Positions 1 to 6,548 of a stretch of 27,581 nucleotides of DNA are shown one piece after another (position 1 is the stretch's first letter; each line of letters starts with the position of its first letter). The stretch spans positions 1 to 27,581 of the forward strand of contig JABXJY010000008.1 of the NCBI GenBank assembly GCA_013375385.1, read 5' to 3'. The notes beneath the pieces are model-generated. The model searched no databases and was not told the DNA's origin. It saw only the letters and a program-made list of their open reading frames with translations. This DNA is from Desulfobacterales bacterium (GTDB lineage: Bacteria; Desulfobacterota; DSM-4660; Desulfatiglandales; B25-G16). The position numbers were made by a program, and so were the translations under genes.

Positions 1-481
1 AGATCCAATTGGCTGCCCTGTAGCAGGTACCGGCATAGCGGCTCGTGTCCACAAAGATTTCTGCCAGCAGGACAGGATGACCGTGGATGTGCTCCCAATC
101 CCTGGAGAGTCGTTGCAGGTTGAGGCTCAGAATCCTTGAGGCGAGATTGGGGAGGTGGATACCGGGAAGGATCAAGAATCTGGCATTATTGGCGATGAGA
201 TGCAACCGTTGCCATTGGATAACCTGGGGCCAGCCAATCCAACGGTCCCGGGGCCGGCATTTTAGAGCCGCCGCAGACCATCCCAGCAATGCGACCCATT
301 GGCCCTGTAGTGCTGCAACATAGCGAATCGATTCACCCACCAGGGATCGAAAGCCCAGATAGTGGTGCGTGGCCATGAGGGTATCCCAGTCTGAACGCTC
401 ATCTGTAGCGATGGGGCGTACTATGAGGCAGTGAAGGGGTGAAATCTCATTGATGTGGGATGGAGAAGCGGCTTGAGACAC
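1..481 (-). CDS. DruA-like (DUF4338) protein, partial
   Basis: An open frame of about 160 codons reads from a GTG at 481 (just after an in-frame TAA) to the left window edge without a stop. Its translation carries the conserved pattern of the DUF4338/DruA family: HYLGFRSLVGESIRYVA near residue 35, VALLGWSAAALKCRPRDRWIGW, then RLHLIANNARFLILPG, PNLASRILSLNL, an acidic DWE motif, and GHPVLLAEIFVDTSRYAGTCYRAANW at the edge. The family is named after DruA of the Druantia anti-phage system, but most members are stand-alone or transposon-associated proteins of unproven role, so defence cannot be claimed here. The C-terminal part lies outside the window. The nearest neighbour is tRNA-Phe, a common insertion site. 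No strong Shine-Dalgarno precedes the GTG, so the exact start is uncertain. Family assignment is fairly sure; function is open. Confidence 0.75.
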   Translation of the reverse strand, partial: MSQAASPSHINEISPLHCLIVRPIATDERSDWDTLMATHHYLGFRSLVGESIRYVAALQGQWVALLGWSAAALKCRPRDRWIGWPQVIQWQRLHLIANNARFLILPGIHLPNLASRILSLNLQRLSRDWEHIHGHPVLLAEIFVDTSRYAGTCYRAANWI

Positions 482-654
482 GACGCGTTATATAAAATAT
501 TTCAGAACGAAAGTTCAGATTTATTTTTTTGAACAATTATTTTAATAGGTTATGTTGTAGAATGACTTAGCCCTGGGGTAATACTCACCGATACCCTTTT
601 CTCAAGCATGAAGAAGTCAATGCACGGGGGCCTTCCTGGGATAAGGTCGGCTTG

Positions 655-688
655 AAAAAAGGGCTAGCCAGGATATTGGCTAACCCTT
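655..688 (-). terminator. Rho-independent terminator of tRNA-Phe
   Basis: Read on the minus strand, GGGTTAGCC and GGCTAGCCC form a 9-bp stem (one G-T pair) around an 8-nt loop, followed at once by TTTTTT. It lies 12 nt past the 3' end of tRNA-Phe, as expected for an intrinsic terminator of that transcript. Confidence 0.85.
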
Positions 689-699
689 GATGGTATTGA

Positions 700-772
700 T
701 GCCGAGACGCAGAATCGAACTGCGGACACGGGGATTTTCAGTCCCCTGCTCTACCGACTGAGCTATCTCGGC
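700..772 (-). tRNA. tRNA-Phe (GAA)
   Basis: The minus strand gives a full cloverleaf: acceptor GCCGAGA/TCTCGGC, a D arm with AGCTCAGTCGGTAGAGC, an anticodon arm GGGGACTGAAAATCCCC with anticodon GAA, and a T arm with GTTCGATTC. The discriminator base is A at 700 and CCA is not encoded. It starts 35 nt after the stop of the zinc-ribbon gene at 807-1373 and could share its transcript. A terminator follows. Confidence 0.97.
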
Positions 773-806
773 CTACCTATATTCTCAAATCTTGAATATC
801 AAGCCA

Positions 807-1373
807 CTATTGTTTGGAATCTTCGTCCTCATCAAAATCGAGTTTCAGTTCCAAATCCCCAAGATCCAGGGCTCCTTCTTCCGAATCCTTCTTGGATTCT
901 TCCTTCTGAACACCTCTTTGATCCACCCCTGCATCAGAGCCTGCTTCTACTCTAAGCTCTTCTTCCTCAACAGCCACCTTTTCAGTCTCTGGACTAATGG
1001 CATCAGAGACATAACCCAGGTCTAGCTCTTTGTCATCATCGGTGGAAGATAGATCACCCAAGTCAAGCTCGGCAGCTTCACCTGACTCTGATAGAGATTC
1101 CTCATCGATATTTATGTTCAGTTCCGAACCATCATCATATACTTCCTCGCCTTTCAGCTTCATATCTTCGGCACCCTTCTTAATTGATTCAGGCACCCTC
1201 AGTTCAACACTGCTATCATTGAGATCACCGGTCAAGGAGCCTAAGAGAGAAGGTGGGTCAGGCTTAATAGAAAAGATACTCAACTTAGCTTTTTCTGCTG
1301 ACATGTCCTTGCCACATCTGGGACAGGTGTCCAGATAATCAAAGGTGATATACTTGCACTTAGGACATTTCAT
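807..1373 (-). CDS. Zinc-ribbon protein with acidic LDLGDL-repeat tail
   Basis: A 188-aa protein. Residues 3-20 form a zinc ribbon of two knuckles (C3-x2-C6 and C17-x2-C20). The rest is strongly acidic and low in complexity, hence probably disordered, with a short motif recurring: LDLGDL at 103-108, LDLGYV at 117-122 and LDLGDL at 169-174 followed by ELKLDFDEDED. No membrane segment or enzyme motif is visible. Proteins of this build (N-terminal zinc ribbon plus acidic tail) are common hypothetical proteins in Desulfobacterota. A scaffold or peptide-presenting role is possible but is only inference. The start ATG at 1373 is supported by MKCPKCKY and by a consensus promoter at 1410-1438. tRNA-Phe follows 35 nt downstream. 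Coding status is secure; function is unknown. Confidence 0.85.
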   Translation of the reverse strand: MKCPKCKYITFDYLDTCPRCGKDMSAEKAKLSIFSIKPDPPSLLGSLTGDLNDSSVELRVPESIKKGAEDMKLKGEEVYDDGSELNINIDEESLSESGEAAELDLGDLSSTDDDKELDLGYVSDAISPETEKVAVEEEELRVEAGSDAGVDQRGVQKEESKKDSEEGALDLGDLELKLDFDEDEDSKQ

Positions 1374-1409
1374 GATAGCTCCAATGTATAAAGTATCTAT
1401 TAATTTATA

Positions 1410-1438
1410 TTTATATTCTGATTTATCATAATTGTCAA
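1410..1438 (-). promoter_or_regulatory. Sigma-70-type promoter of the zinc-ribbon gene
   Basis: On the minus strand TTGACA (1433-1438) and TATAAA (1410-1415) are separated by exactly 17 nt in an AT-rich stretch about 40 nt before the ATG at 1373. The -35 box is a perfect consensus match. The same geometry recurs before other genes in this window. Confidence 0.75.
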
Positions 1439-1479
1439 GTAATTATAGTGAAATGAATCCTAAATGTCCATTTAGCAGT

Positions 1480-1935
1480 TCACTCTCTCACATTCTCCCT
1501 GATTGCTTGCTTCGCCAGTCTATCACATCGCTCATTTTCAGGATGCCCTTCATGACTCTTTATCCACCGCCACTCTATCTGATGCGGTTTAGTTACCTTG
1601 AGTAATCTCTCCCAAAGATTCCTATTCAAAACTGGTCTTTTCTGTGAATTTAACCAATTCCGTTTTAGCCACGTATTGATCCAGGTGGTGATTCCTTTGA
1701 AAACATAATTGGAATCTGTAAATATCCTAACCCGTGAAGGCCTCTTAAGTGTCTCCAAGCCCTCTATCACAGCCACAAGCTCCATGCGGTTGTTGGTAGT
1801 ATTGGGACAGTATCCCACTATCTCTTTTTCCCTTTTTCCATACCTTAATATCGTGCCATAGCCTCCCGGCCCCGGGTTCCCAGAGCAGGCACCATCCGCA
1901 AATATTTCCACTATTTTACCCTCATCTCTCTTCAT
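1480..1935 (-). CDS. rnhA: Ribonuclease HI
   Basis: Cleaves the RNA strand of RNA-DNA hybrids (R-loops, primer remnants) in the cytoplasm. With the start at ATG 1935 the protein is 151 aa, close to the family's usual length, and all catalytic residues are present: D14 in FADGACSGNPGPGG, E52 in NNRMELVAV, D74 in FTDSNYV, H128 and D138 in KSHEGHPENERCDRLA. The basic-protrusion region (WINTWLKRNWLNSQKRPVLN) of the bacterial type 1 enzyme is also visible. A TTG at 1989 could add 18 residues, but these are not conserved and the ATG at 1935 has a GGAAAAG-like ribosome site, so the shorter start is preferred. It lies downstream of a 579-bp gap and is transcribed away from rmuC. Confidence 0.95.
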   Translation of the reverse strand: MKRDEGKIVEIFADGACSGNPGPGGYGTILRYGKREKEIVGYCPNTTNNRMELVAVIEGLETLKRPSRVRIFTDSNYVFKGITTWINTWLKRNWLNSQKRPVLNRNLWERLLKVTKPHQIEWRWIKSHEGHPENERCDRLAKQAIRENVRE

Positions 1936-1989
1936 GTGACTTTTCCATTTCTCACTTCCACTTTCTTCACTCTCAACCTCTAGAAACAA

Positions 1990-2427
1990 TGCAGCTTCAT
2001 CGTAGTGTCTCCTGATATCATCAGTCTCATGAACATTTGAATTCTAATAATATCCTCGCTCCCTTGTCAATAGTCAGTTGCCTGAAGTTTCCTTGATTTT
2101 GAGGAAAAGCGGTTGTTTCCGACCTAAAATTGGCTGTGAGCAGTGCGTACCCATCGAAGTGAGCAGGAGAAAAGGAAACTCCGGTCAGTTGCGTGTGCAT
2201 TTCCGACCAATGGGTGAATACGAGTGATATGAATCTTGCTCAGATTAAAACTTTTTTTCTTCCTTCCGATATTGTATAGGTATTGTGTAAGATCAAAAAG
2301 GTCATCTTAGTGATTCTTTTGCTGAGATTCCGCCTGGCTGTGAAAAAATGTCCGTGCCTATGTTGCCAGGAGGCGTGCATCTTCCGGGATAACAGCAAAT
2401 GCTCCTTGGGGGGATTCTATGAACTGG
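1990..2427. other. Intergenic stretch between rnhA and the palindrome cluster
   Basis: No convincing gene is seen. Two short direct repeats occur: GTCAGTTGC at 2073-2081 and 2184-2192, and TTTCCGACC at 2116-2124 and 2200-2208. ACCCAT (near 2148) and ATGGGT (near 2210) form a short inverted pair about 60 nt apart. This could be a decayed repeat element or a structured transcript, but nothing here is decisive. The promoters of rnhA and rmuC must also lie here or nearby. Confidence 0.4.
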
Positions 2428-2551
2428 TTGTTCCGGACGCTTCGCGCCCGGAACAATGTGCGGATGAGGAGATCCACTTGTTGCTCGGCGCGAAGCGCCT
2501 CACAACAAGCGGATTGAACAGACGCCCTTCGGGCGCTCCTCATCCGCACAT
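2428..2551. repeat. Nested palindrome cluster upstream of rmuC
   Basis: Hairpin 1 pairs TTGTTCCGG (2428-2436) with CCGGAACAA (2448-2456) and extends, after one A-C mismatch, as CGC-TTC-GCG. It is followed by an outer perfect 16-bp inverted repeat, ATGTGCGGATGAGGAG (2456-2471) with CTCCTCATCCGCACAT (2536-2551). That repeat encloses hairpin 2 (CTTGTTG 2477-2483 with CAACAAG 2503-2509, inner GGCGC-GAA-GCGCC) and hairpin 3 (CGCCC-TTC-GGGCG, 2523-2535). All three hairpins end in a TTC or GAA three-base tip on a CG-rich stem. The local base composition is much more GC-rich than the flanks. It ends 17 bp before the rmuC ATG, so it occupies the leader of that gene. It resembles a mobile palindromic repeat (MITE- or REP-like), but the family is not recognised. 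Confidence 0.8.
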
Positions 2552-2568
2552 TATCTGCTCTTATAGGG

Positions 2569-3738
2569 ATGGCAATAGGATTTGTGCTTGGTCTACTGGT
2601 AGCTGTTTTATTGAGATTAATCCAAGGGAAAACGGCCCAAGAGCTTGCCGAAGAATTATTCCGTGAGAATGAGATCCAGAGGAAGGCAAACATTGATTCA
2701 ATAGTTGAAAATATAAAGGCAAGCTTTGGAGAGCTCTCTCTGGATGCATTGTCGAAGTCAACCGAAGAATTTCTGAAGTTAGCCAAAGCCCGTCTGGAAT
2801 CAGAAAGAGAAGTCAGTCTCAGAGAATTAGATGCAAAAAAAGGCCTGATTGACCAGCAATTGCATCACATGACATCTAAACTCGAAGATGTTTCCATACT
2901 AATGAAAGAGCTTGAAAAGGATAGAGTAAGGAAATTTGGAGAACTTGCAAGTCAACTTAGTACAGCTACTCAGCAGACAACAGCCCTGATGCAAACCACC
3001 ACGTTACTACGCGAGGCATTGGCAAGTACAAAGGCAAGAGGTCAGTGGGGGGAAAGGATGGCAGAAGATGTCTTGCGTCTGGCAGGTTTTGTTGAAAATG
3101 TGAACTATCTCAAGCAAAAGGCTATCGAAGGGGCTGGCTCGCGACCAGATTTTACCTTCCTCCTTCCCAGGAACTTAAGACTGAACATGGATGTCAAGTT
3201 CCCCTTAGACAACTATACTAGGTTTCTCGAAACTGACCTAGAAGCAGAGAAGGTAAAATTTCGAAATGACTTCTTAAGGGATGTCAAGGCCAGGATTAAG
3301 GTGGTTACAACCAGGGAATATATAAATCCGGAGCAGAATACTGTTGACTATGTGCTTCTGTTTATTCCCAATGAACAGATTTATGCCTTTATTCACGAAC
3401 AGAACAATTCCATCCTTGATGAGGGAATAAGAAATAGGGTGATCTTTTGCTCGCCTCTAACCCTTTTCGCAGTTCTGGCTGTCATCAGGCAGGCCATAGA
3501 TAATTTTGCCCTGGAGAAGACATCCAGTGAGATACTATCGTTGTTAGGTGTATTTAAGAAGCAGTGGGATGAATTCCTAAAGAAGCTGGAACTGTTGGGT
3601 AAGAGGATAGAGGATACACAAAAAGAGTATGAATTACTTATGGCGACCAGACGGCGGCAACTCGAAAAGCCCTTGAGTAAGATTGAGGAGCTAAGAACAC
3701 AGGGGGGATTACCGATCAACATTGATGGAGATGAATAG
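2569..3738 (+). CDS. rmuC: RmuC family DNA recombination protein
   Basis: A 389-aa RmuC-family protein. The N-terminus is a single membrane helix (AIGFVLGLLVAVLLRLI, residues 2-18), followed by a long coiled coil to about residue 135 and then the PD-(D/E)XK-like RmuC domain (RGQWGERMAEDVLRLAGF, PDFTFLLP, MDVKFPLDNY, then YVLLFIPNEQIYAFI). E. coli RmuC limits recombination at short inverted repeats; the biochemical role is not settled. The ATG at 2569 lacks a good Shine-Dalgarno (AGGG directly abuts it); a GTG at 2584 is an alternative that would still keep most of the helix. The palindrome cluster at 2428-2551 ends just upstream and may have displaced the native leader. It converges with the gene at 3746-4213, with no clear terminator between them. 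Confidence 0.9.
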   Translation: MAIGFVLGLLVAVLLRLIQGKTAQELAEELFRENEIQRKANIDSIVENIKASFGELSLDALSKSTEEFLKLAKARLESEREVSLRELDAKKGLIDQQLHHMTSKLEDVSILMKELEKDRVRKFGELASQLSTATQQTTALMQTTTLLREALASTKARGQWGERMAEDVLRLAGFVENVNYLKQKAIEGAGSRPDFTFLLPRNLRLNMDVKFPLDNYTRFLETDLEAEKVKFRNDFLRDVKARIKVVTTREYINPEQNTVDYVLLFIPNEQIYAFIHEQNNSILDEGIRNRVIFCSPLTLFAVLAVIRQAIDNFALEKTSSEILSLLGVFKKQWDEFLKKLELLGKRIEDTQKEYELLMATRRRQLEKPLSKIEELRTQGGLPINIDGDE

Positions 3739-3745
3739 GGCGAGC

Positions 3746-4213
3746 CTAGATGTTTTCCATAGCCCCGTATGCACCCTGGATTCTGTCTCGTAGTACAAAA
3801 CAGAGTCTTTCCAGAACCTTGAATCCGAGCTGAGAATTATCCAGCATCATCTCTCTTAGGGCCGGGCCGTTAATAACAACTACCTTTGTAGGTTTCCTAC
3901 ATGTTGCAGATGACATCAAATTGTGAGCTTCTCCGAGGAGGGTTGACCAGCAGCCCAAAGCCCTTCCCTTCCCCAAAAGGCTAATGATCGCATTTCCCTT
4001 ACGCGTACCTAAATCAATCGATCTTTCTAAGAATACATGACCATCAGCGATTATGAAGAGTCTGTCGCCGAAATCTCCCTGGTTAAATATACTTTCTCCG
4101 GCCTCATACATCTCGACATGACCAAGGCTCGCTATCTTTTCAATTTCATCCCTATTCAATCCCCGAAAGAACTCACAATTCTCTAGCACATCCGCAATCT
4201 CTGACGGACCCAT
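3746..4213 (-). CDS. Stand-alone cyclic-nucleotide-binding-fold protein
   Basis: A 155-aa protein consisting of one cNMP-binding (CRP N-terminal) beta-barrel domain plus C-terminal helices. Residues 14-60 show the typical pattern FFRGLNRDEIEKIASLG, AGESIFNQGDFGDRLFIIADG. No helix-turn-helix follows, so it is not a complete CRP/FNR regulator. The phosphate-binding cassette is degenerate: the region GRALGCWSTLLGEAHN keeps the GE-like element, but the usual Arg before the final small residues is not evident (LMSSATC), so cAMP binding is doubtful. It may be a sensor or partner subunit for another protein. A near-perfect promoter lies at 4257-4285. A class III cyclase sits 18 kb away at 22205 but no link can be shown from sequence. 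Confidence 0.85.
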   Translation of the reverse strand: MGPSEIADVLENCEFFRGLNRDEIEKIASLGHVEMYEAGESIFNQGDFGDRLFIIADGHVFLERSIDLGTRKGNAIISLLGKGRALGCWSTLLGEAHNLMSSATCRKPTKVVVINGPALREMMLDNSQLGFKVLERLCFVLRDRIQGAYGAMENI

Positions 4214-4256
4214 AATACTACCTCGTCATCTTGAATAATTACCTGTTACTGCTCCT

Positions 4257-4285
4257 AATTTATGGGGGTTCTGTACATATGTCAA
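4257..4285 (-). promoter_or_regulatory. Sigma-70-type promoter of the CNBD-like gene
   Basis: Minus strand TTGACA (4280-4285), a 17-nt spacer, and TAAATT (4257-4262), about 45 nt before the ATG at 4213. The -35 is perfect and the -10 has four of six consensus bases. Confidence 0.7.
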
Positions 4286-4328
4286 CGTAAAATAAGTCAC
4301 CGGCTCTCTGGCTATGAGCTCTACTGTT

Positions 4329-4779
4329 CTACGAAACATCTCTATTCAATTGTAACCACTTTTTCCCAAAATCATAGGTCTCTTGCAGCGCTTCAGGGTG
4401 TTCTTTTACTGCCCCCATAATTTTTTTTCTCATCTTTACTGACTCTGCTCAACTTTCTTCTCCACCACATGGCCTGGCCCCGGTCAATCAAGGCCTTTAT
4501 CTGGGAAGTTAGACCATAGAAAAATATAGGAGAGGATAAGATAATAACACCTGCATCCTCCAGGAGATGATAGATGTCCTGCATATCATCCTGAACTACG
4601 CACCTACCGCTTTTCTCACATCCATCACATCCTCGGCAACCTGACATCTTTAAATCCCTAGCATATACCTTTTTGACATCAGCACCTTGTTCCTGGGCTC
4701 CCCTAAGGGCACTATCAAGAAGCAAATCGCTATTACCTTTCTTCCTGGGGCTTCCATATACTCCTATCACCTTTACCAT
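4329..4779 (-). pseudogene. Flavodoxin-fold NADPH:FMN reductase / iron-sulfur flavoprotein, broken
   Basis: The readable frame from ATG 4779 (with a strong GAGGTGATC ribosome site; a GTG at 4785 is less likely) stops at 4393 after 128 codons. The N-terminal half is intact: IGVYGSPRKKGNSDLLL (FMN phosphate loop), CRGCDGCEKSGRC (cysteine cluster of iron-sulfur flavoproteins), then DDMQDIYHLLEDAGVIILSSPIFFYGL and IDRGQAMW. At an A8 run (plus-strand T8 at about 4421-4428) the other frame continues as MGAVKEHPEALQETYDFGKKW and stops at 4329, which looks like the family's C-terminus. Even with the frameshift restored, the middle portion of roughly 50 residues seen in homologues of about 180-200 aa is missing. 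Frameshift plus internal deletion argues for a decayed gene; a sequencing error at the A-run would explain only the shift. Confidence 0.7.
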
Positions 4780-4826
4780 GATCACCTCTGTATAAATTGT
4801 TCTGTAGGAGCTATCAGTTTCCTTGA

Positions 4827-4855
4827 TATTTACCCCTATTTACAGTAACGTACAA
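4827..4855 (-). promoter_or_regulatory. Candidate promoter of the flavoprotein gene
   Basis: Minus strand TTGTAC (4850-4855), 17-nt spacer, TAAATA (4827-4832), about 50 nt before the ATG at 4779. It is a fair match; the divergent kdsB starts at 4906, so regulatory sequences overlap here. Confidence 0.45.
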
Positions 4856-4905
4856 TAGCTTATTAGGAAAACCCGAGTCAAAGGCCTCAGACTACAGGAC
4901 AGATC

Positions 4906-5658
4906 GTGAAGATAGTTGCCTTCATACCTGCGCGGTATCAATCAACACGTTTTAGGGGAAAGCTGCTGGCCCTGATTGCAGGAAGACCTATGATACAACA
5001 TGTGTACCAGAGGTCCAAAGGATGCCCAGAGCTGGATGAGATATATGTGGCAACCGACGATCTGAGGATTTATGACTGTGTTAGAGAATTCGGTGGTCAC
5101 GTCATCATGACAGATGGAAAACATGTGTCAGGAACGGACCGGATTGCTGAAGCGGCGGAAAAGATTAATCTTGCGGATAGAGACATAGTGGTCAATATAC
5201 AGGGCGATCAACCTATTTTTCAGCCGTCAATGCTATCTGACCTCATACGACCCCTTATAGACGACCCAACAGTACCCATGTCTACCCTCATGCATAGAAT
5301 CAAGGATGATAGAGAGCTACATGACACAAATACCGTGAAGGTTACTGTTGATAACAACGGGTTTGCGTTATATTTTTCTCGCTCACCTATCCCTTTCTGT
5401 CGCGATCGAGAATCAAAGGCTATCCATTATAAACACTTAGGGTTTTACGTTTACAGGAAAGAGTTTTTATTAACATTTACAAGCCTTTCCTATGGCATAT
5501 TAGAAGAGGCTGAGAAACTTGAGCAGCTACGGGCACTGGAACATGGTTTCAAAATAAAGGTGGTAGAAACCCTATTTGATTCTATAGATGTAAACACGCC
5601 AGAGGACATAGAGATAGCCGAACAGGAACTCTCCCAATTAAAAAACCCCGGGCCATAA
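4906..5658 (+). CDS. kdsB: 3-deoxy-manno-octulosonate cytidylyltransferase (CMP-Kdo synthetase)
   Basis: Activates Kdo with CTP to CMP-Kdo for lipopolysaccharide inner-core synthesis, in the cytoplasm. The 250-aa length is typical. The nucleotide-binding N-terminus reads IPARYQSTRFRGKLL, followed by YVATDD, SGTDRIAEA, the metal and substrate motif VVNIQGDQPI, SRSPIPFCR, the HLGFYVYR segment, and a C-terminal DVNTPEDIEIAE. The start is GTG at 4906, preceded by AGGA at about 4896; the first residues (MKIVAFIPAR) match the family start. It stands alone, divergent from the broken flavoprotein gene. Its stop codon falls in the loop of a strong hairpin. Its presence marks the host as an LPS-making Gram-negative. 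Confidence 0.95.
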   Translation: MKIVAFIPARYQSTRFRGKLLALIAGRPMIQHVYQRSKGCPELDEIYVATDDLRIYDCVREFGGHVIMTDGKHVSGTDRIAEAAEKINLADRDIVVNIQGDQPIFQPSMLSDLIRPLIDDPTVPMSTLMHRIKDDRELHDTNTVKVTVDNNGFALYFSRSPIPFCRDRESKAIHYKHLGFYVYRKEFLLTFTSLSYGILEEAEKLEQLRALEHGFKIKVVETLFDSIDVNTPEDIEIAEQELSQLKNPGP

Positions 5659-5666
5659 GCCCGGGG
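5646..5666 (+). terminator. GC-rich stem-loop over the kdsB stop codon
   Basis: CCCCGGGC (5646-5653) and GCCCGGGG (5659-5666) form a perfect 8-bp stem, with the kdsB TAA inside the 5-nt loop. No T-run follows on the plus strand; on the minus strand the stem is followed by TTTTTAATT. It may act as an RNA-stabilising 3' end for kdsB or as a terminator for antisense transcription. Confidence 0.5.
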
Positions 5667-5872
5667 CTATCCAAACTGTCCGGAGATGCCGTCCCATAAA
5701 ATATATTTTCCTCTTTTCTCCTAACTTTTCTTTTTAGGGAAAAATTTCTCAATTAGGAAACGAACATCCCAGACAATGTTTTATTGAGCAACTATTATGC
5801 CAACTATAATTGAGTATATTTATTATGAAATTACAATAGGTTATGAAAATCCTTGTTTATTTTAACTTAATT

Positions 5873-5890
5873 TGTGTTAAATTTAACACA
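5873..5890. promoter_or_regulatory. Perfect 18-bp palindrome, possible operator
   Basis: TGTGTTAAATTTAACACA is its own reverse complement. It lies about 70-90 bp upstream of the tadA promoter candidate, in AT-rich DNA. The size and symmetry suit a dimeric repressor or activator site. The binding protein is unknown. Confidence 0.5.
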
Positions 5891-5961
5891 GCCTTGAGTG
5901 AATGTAAAACACAGTTCCTACCAGGATAAGTTCTGGTCAGGCTCAAGGAATTACTATCAAG

Positions 5962-5990
5962 TTGACTCACTAATAAGGAAATGTTAAAGA
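5962..5990 (+). promoter_or_regulatory. Candidate promoter of tadA / tRNA-Ser
   Basis: TTGACT (5962-5967), a 17-nt spacer and TAAAGA (5985-5990), about 100 nt before the tadA start. The -35 matches five of six bases; the -10 is weaker. Confidence 0.5.
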
Positions 5991-6093
5991 ATAATCGAAG
6001 AGCATAATATTCTGAGATTAGGTTGATAGCTAGCTTAAAGATCTCACGTTTAGTGTGTAGGCGTCAAAGTAATAATAGGAAACAAGATACGTC

Positions 6094-6543
6094 TTGGACC
6101 TTTACCATTTCATGCGAGAGGCCATGAAGGAGGCCGAAAAGGGACGACTGGGTGGGGAGGTTCCAGTAGGCGCACTTCTGATAAGCCAATCCAATGAGGT
6201 TTTGGCCAGAGACCATAATAGGTGTATTTCACGTAATGATCCTACTGCTCATGCAGAAATATTGGTTATCAGGCATGCAGCAAAGCTCCTTGAAAACTAT
6301 CGATTGAATGGGATGTCCATGGTTGTAACCATTGAGCCATGTCCAATGTGTATGGGTGCCATTATTAATGCCCGGTTGGACATGCTGGTTTTTGGGGCAT
6401 TTGATCCAAAGGGCGGAGCCGCAGGCTCAGCCTACAATCTATCTGATGACGGAAGCCTAAATCACCGGCTAAGAGTAGTCCCTGGTATAATGGAAAAAGA
6501 ATGCCGAGAACTTATGCAGGATTTTTTTCGAGAAAGGAGGTAG
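6094..6543 (+). CDS. tadA: tRNA-specific adenosine deaminase
   Basis: Deaminates A34 of tRNA-Arg(ACG) to inosine, a zinc-dependent cytidine-deaminase-fold enzyme. The 149-aa length is normal. The catalytic motifs are complete: zinc ligand H53 and proton shuttle E55 in PTAHAEI, and C83 and C86 in EPCPMCMGAI. The tail FDPKGGAAGSAYNL and NHRLRVVPGIMEKECRELMQDFF is typical of TadA. The TTG at 6094 is chosen because DLYHFMREAMKEAEKG matches the usual N-terminus and AGGAAAC lies about 11 nt upstream; the ATG at 6112 is the alternative. tRNA-Ser(CGA) begins only 5 nt after the stop, so the two are probably on one transcript. Confidence 0.95.
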   Translation: MDLYHFMREAMKEAEKGRLGGEVPVGALLISQSNEVLARDHNRCISRNDPTAHAEILVIRHAAKLLENYRLNGMSMVVTIEPCPMCMGAIINARLDMLVFGAFDPKGGAAGSAYNLSDDGSLNHRLRVVPGIMEKECRELMQDFFRERR

Positions 6544-6548
6544 GGATA

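Larger units (their letters stand above)
5667..6093. other. AT-rich intergenic region between kdsB and tadA
   Basis: No gene is seen in these 427 bp. It contains an 18-bp perfect palindrome (5873-5890) and a promoter candidate (5962-5990), described separately. It also has a possible long-range stem: CCTTGAG (5892-5898) can pair with a CTCAAGG near 5942, with an inner ACCAG/CTGGT pair. A small RNA cannot be excluded. Confidence 0.4.

Noticed and set aside
1030..1338. Plus-strand serine-rich reading of 102 codons
   Set aside because: Exact antisense of the acidic zinc-ribbon gene; Ser richness mirrors the Glu/Asp codons.
2283..2666. Plus-strand reading of 127 codons across the palindrome cluster
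   Set aside because: It runs through the GC palindromes and overlaps the start of rmuC; the cysteine-rich start does not match a family and no ribosome site is seen.
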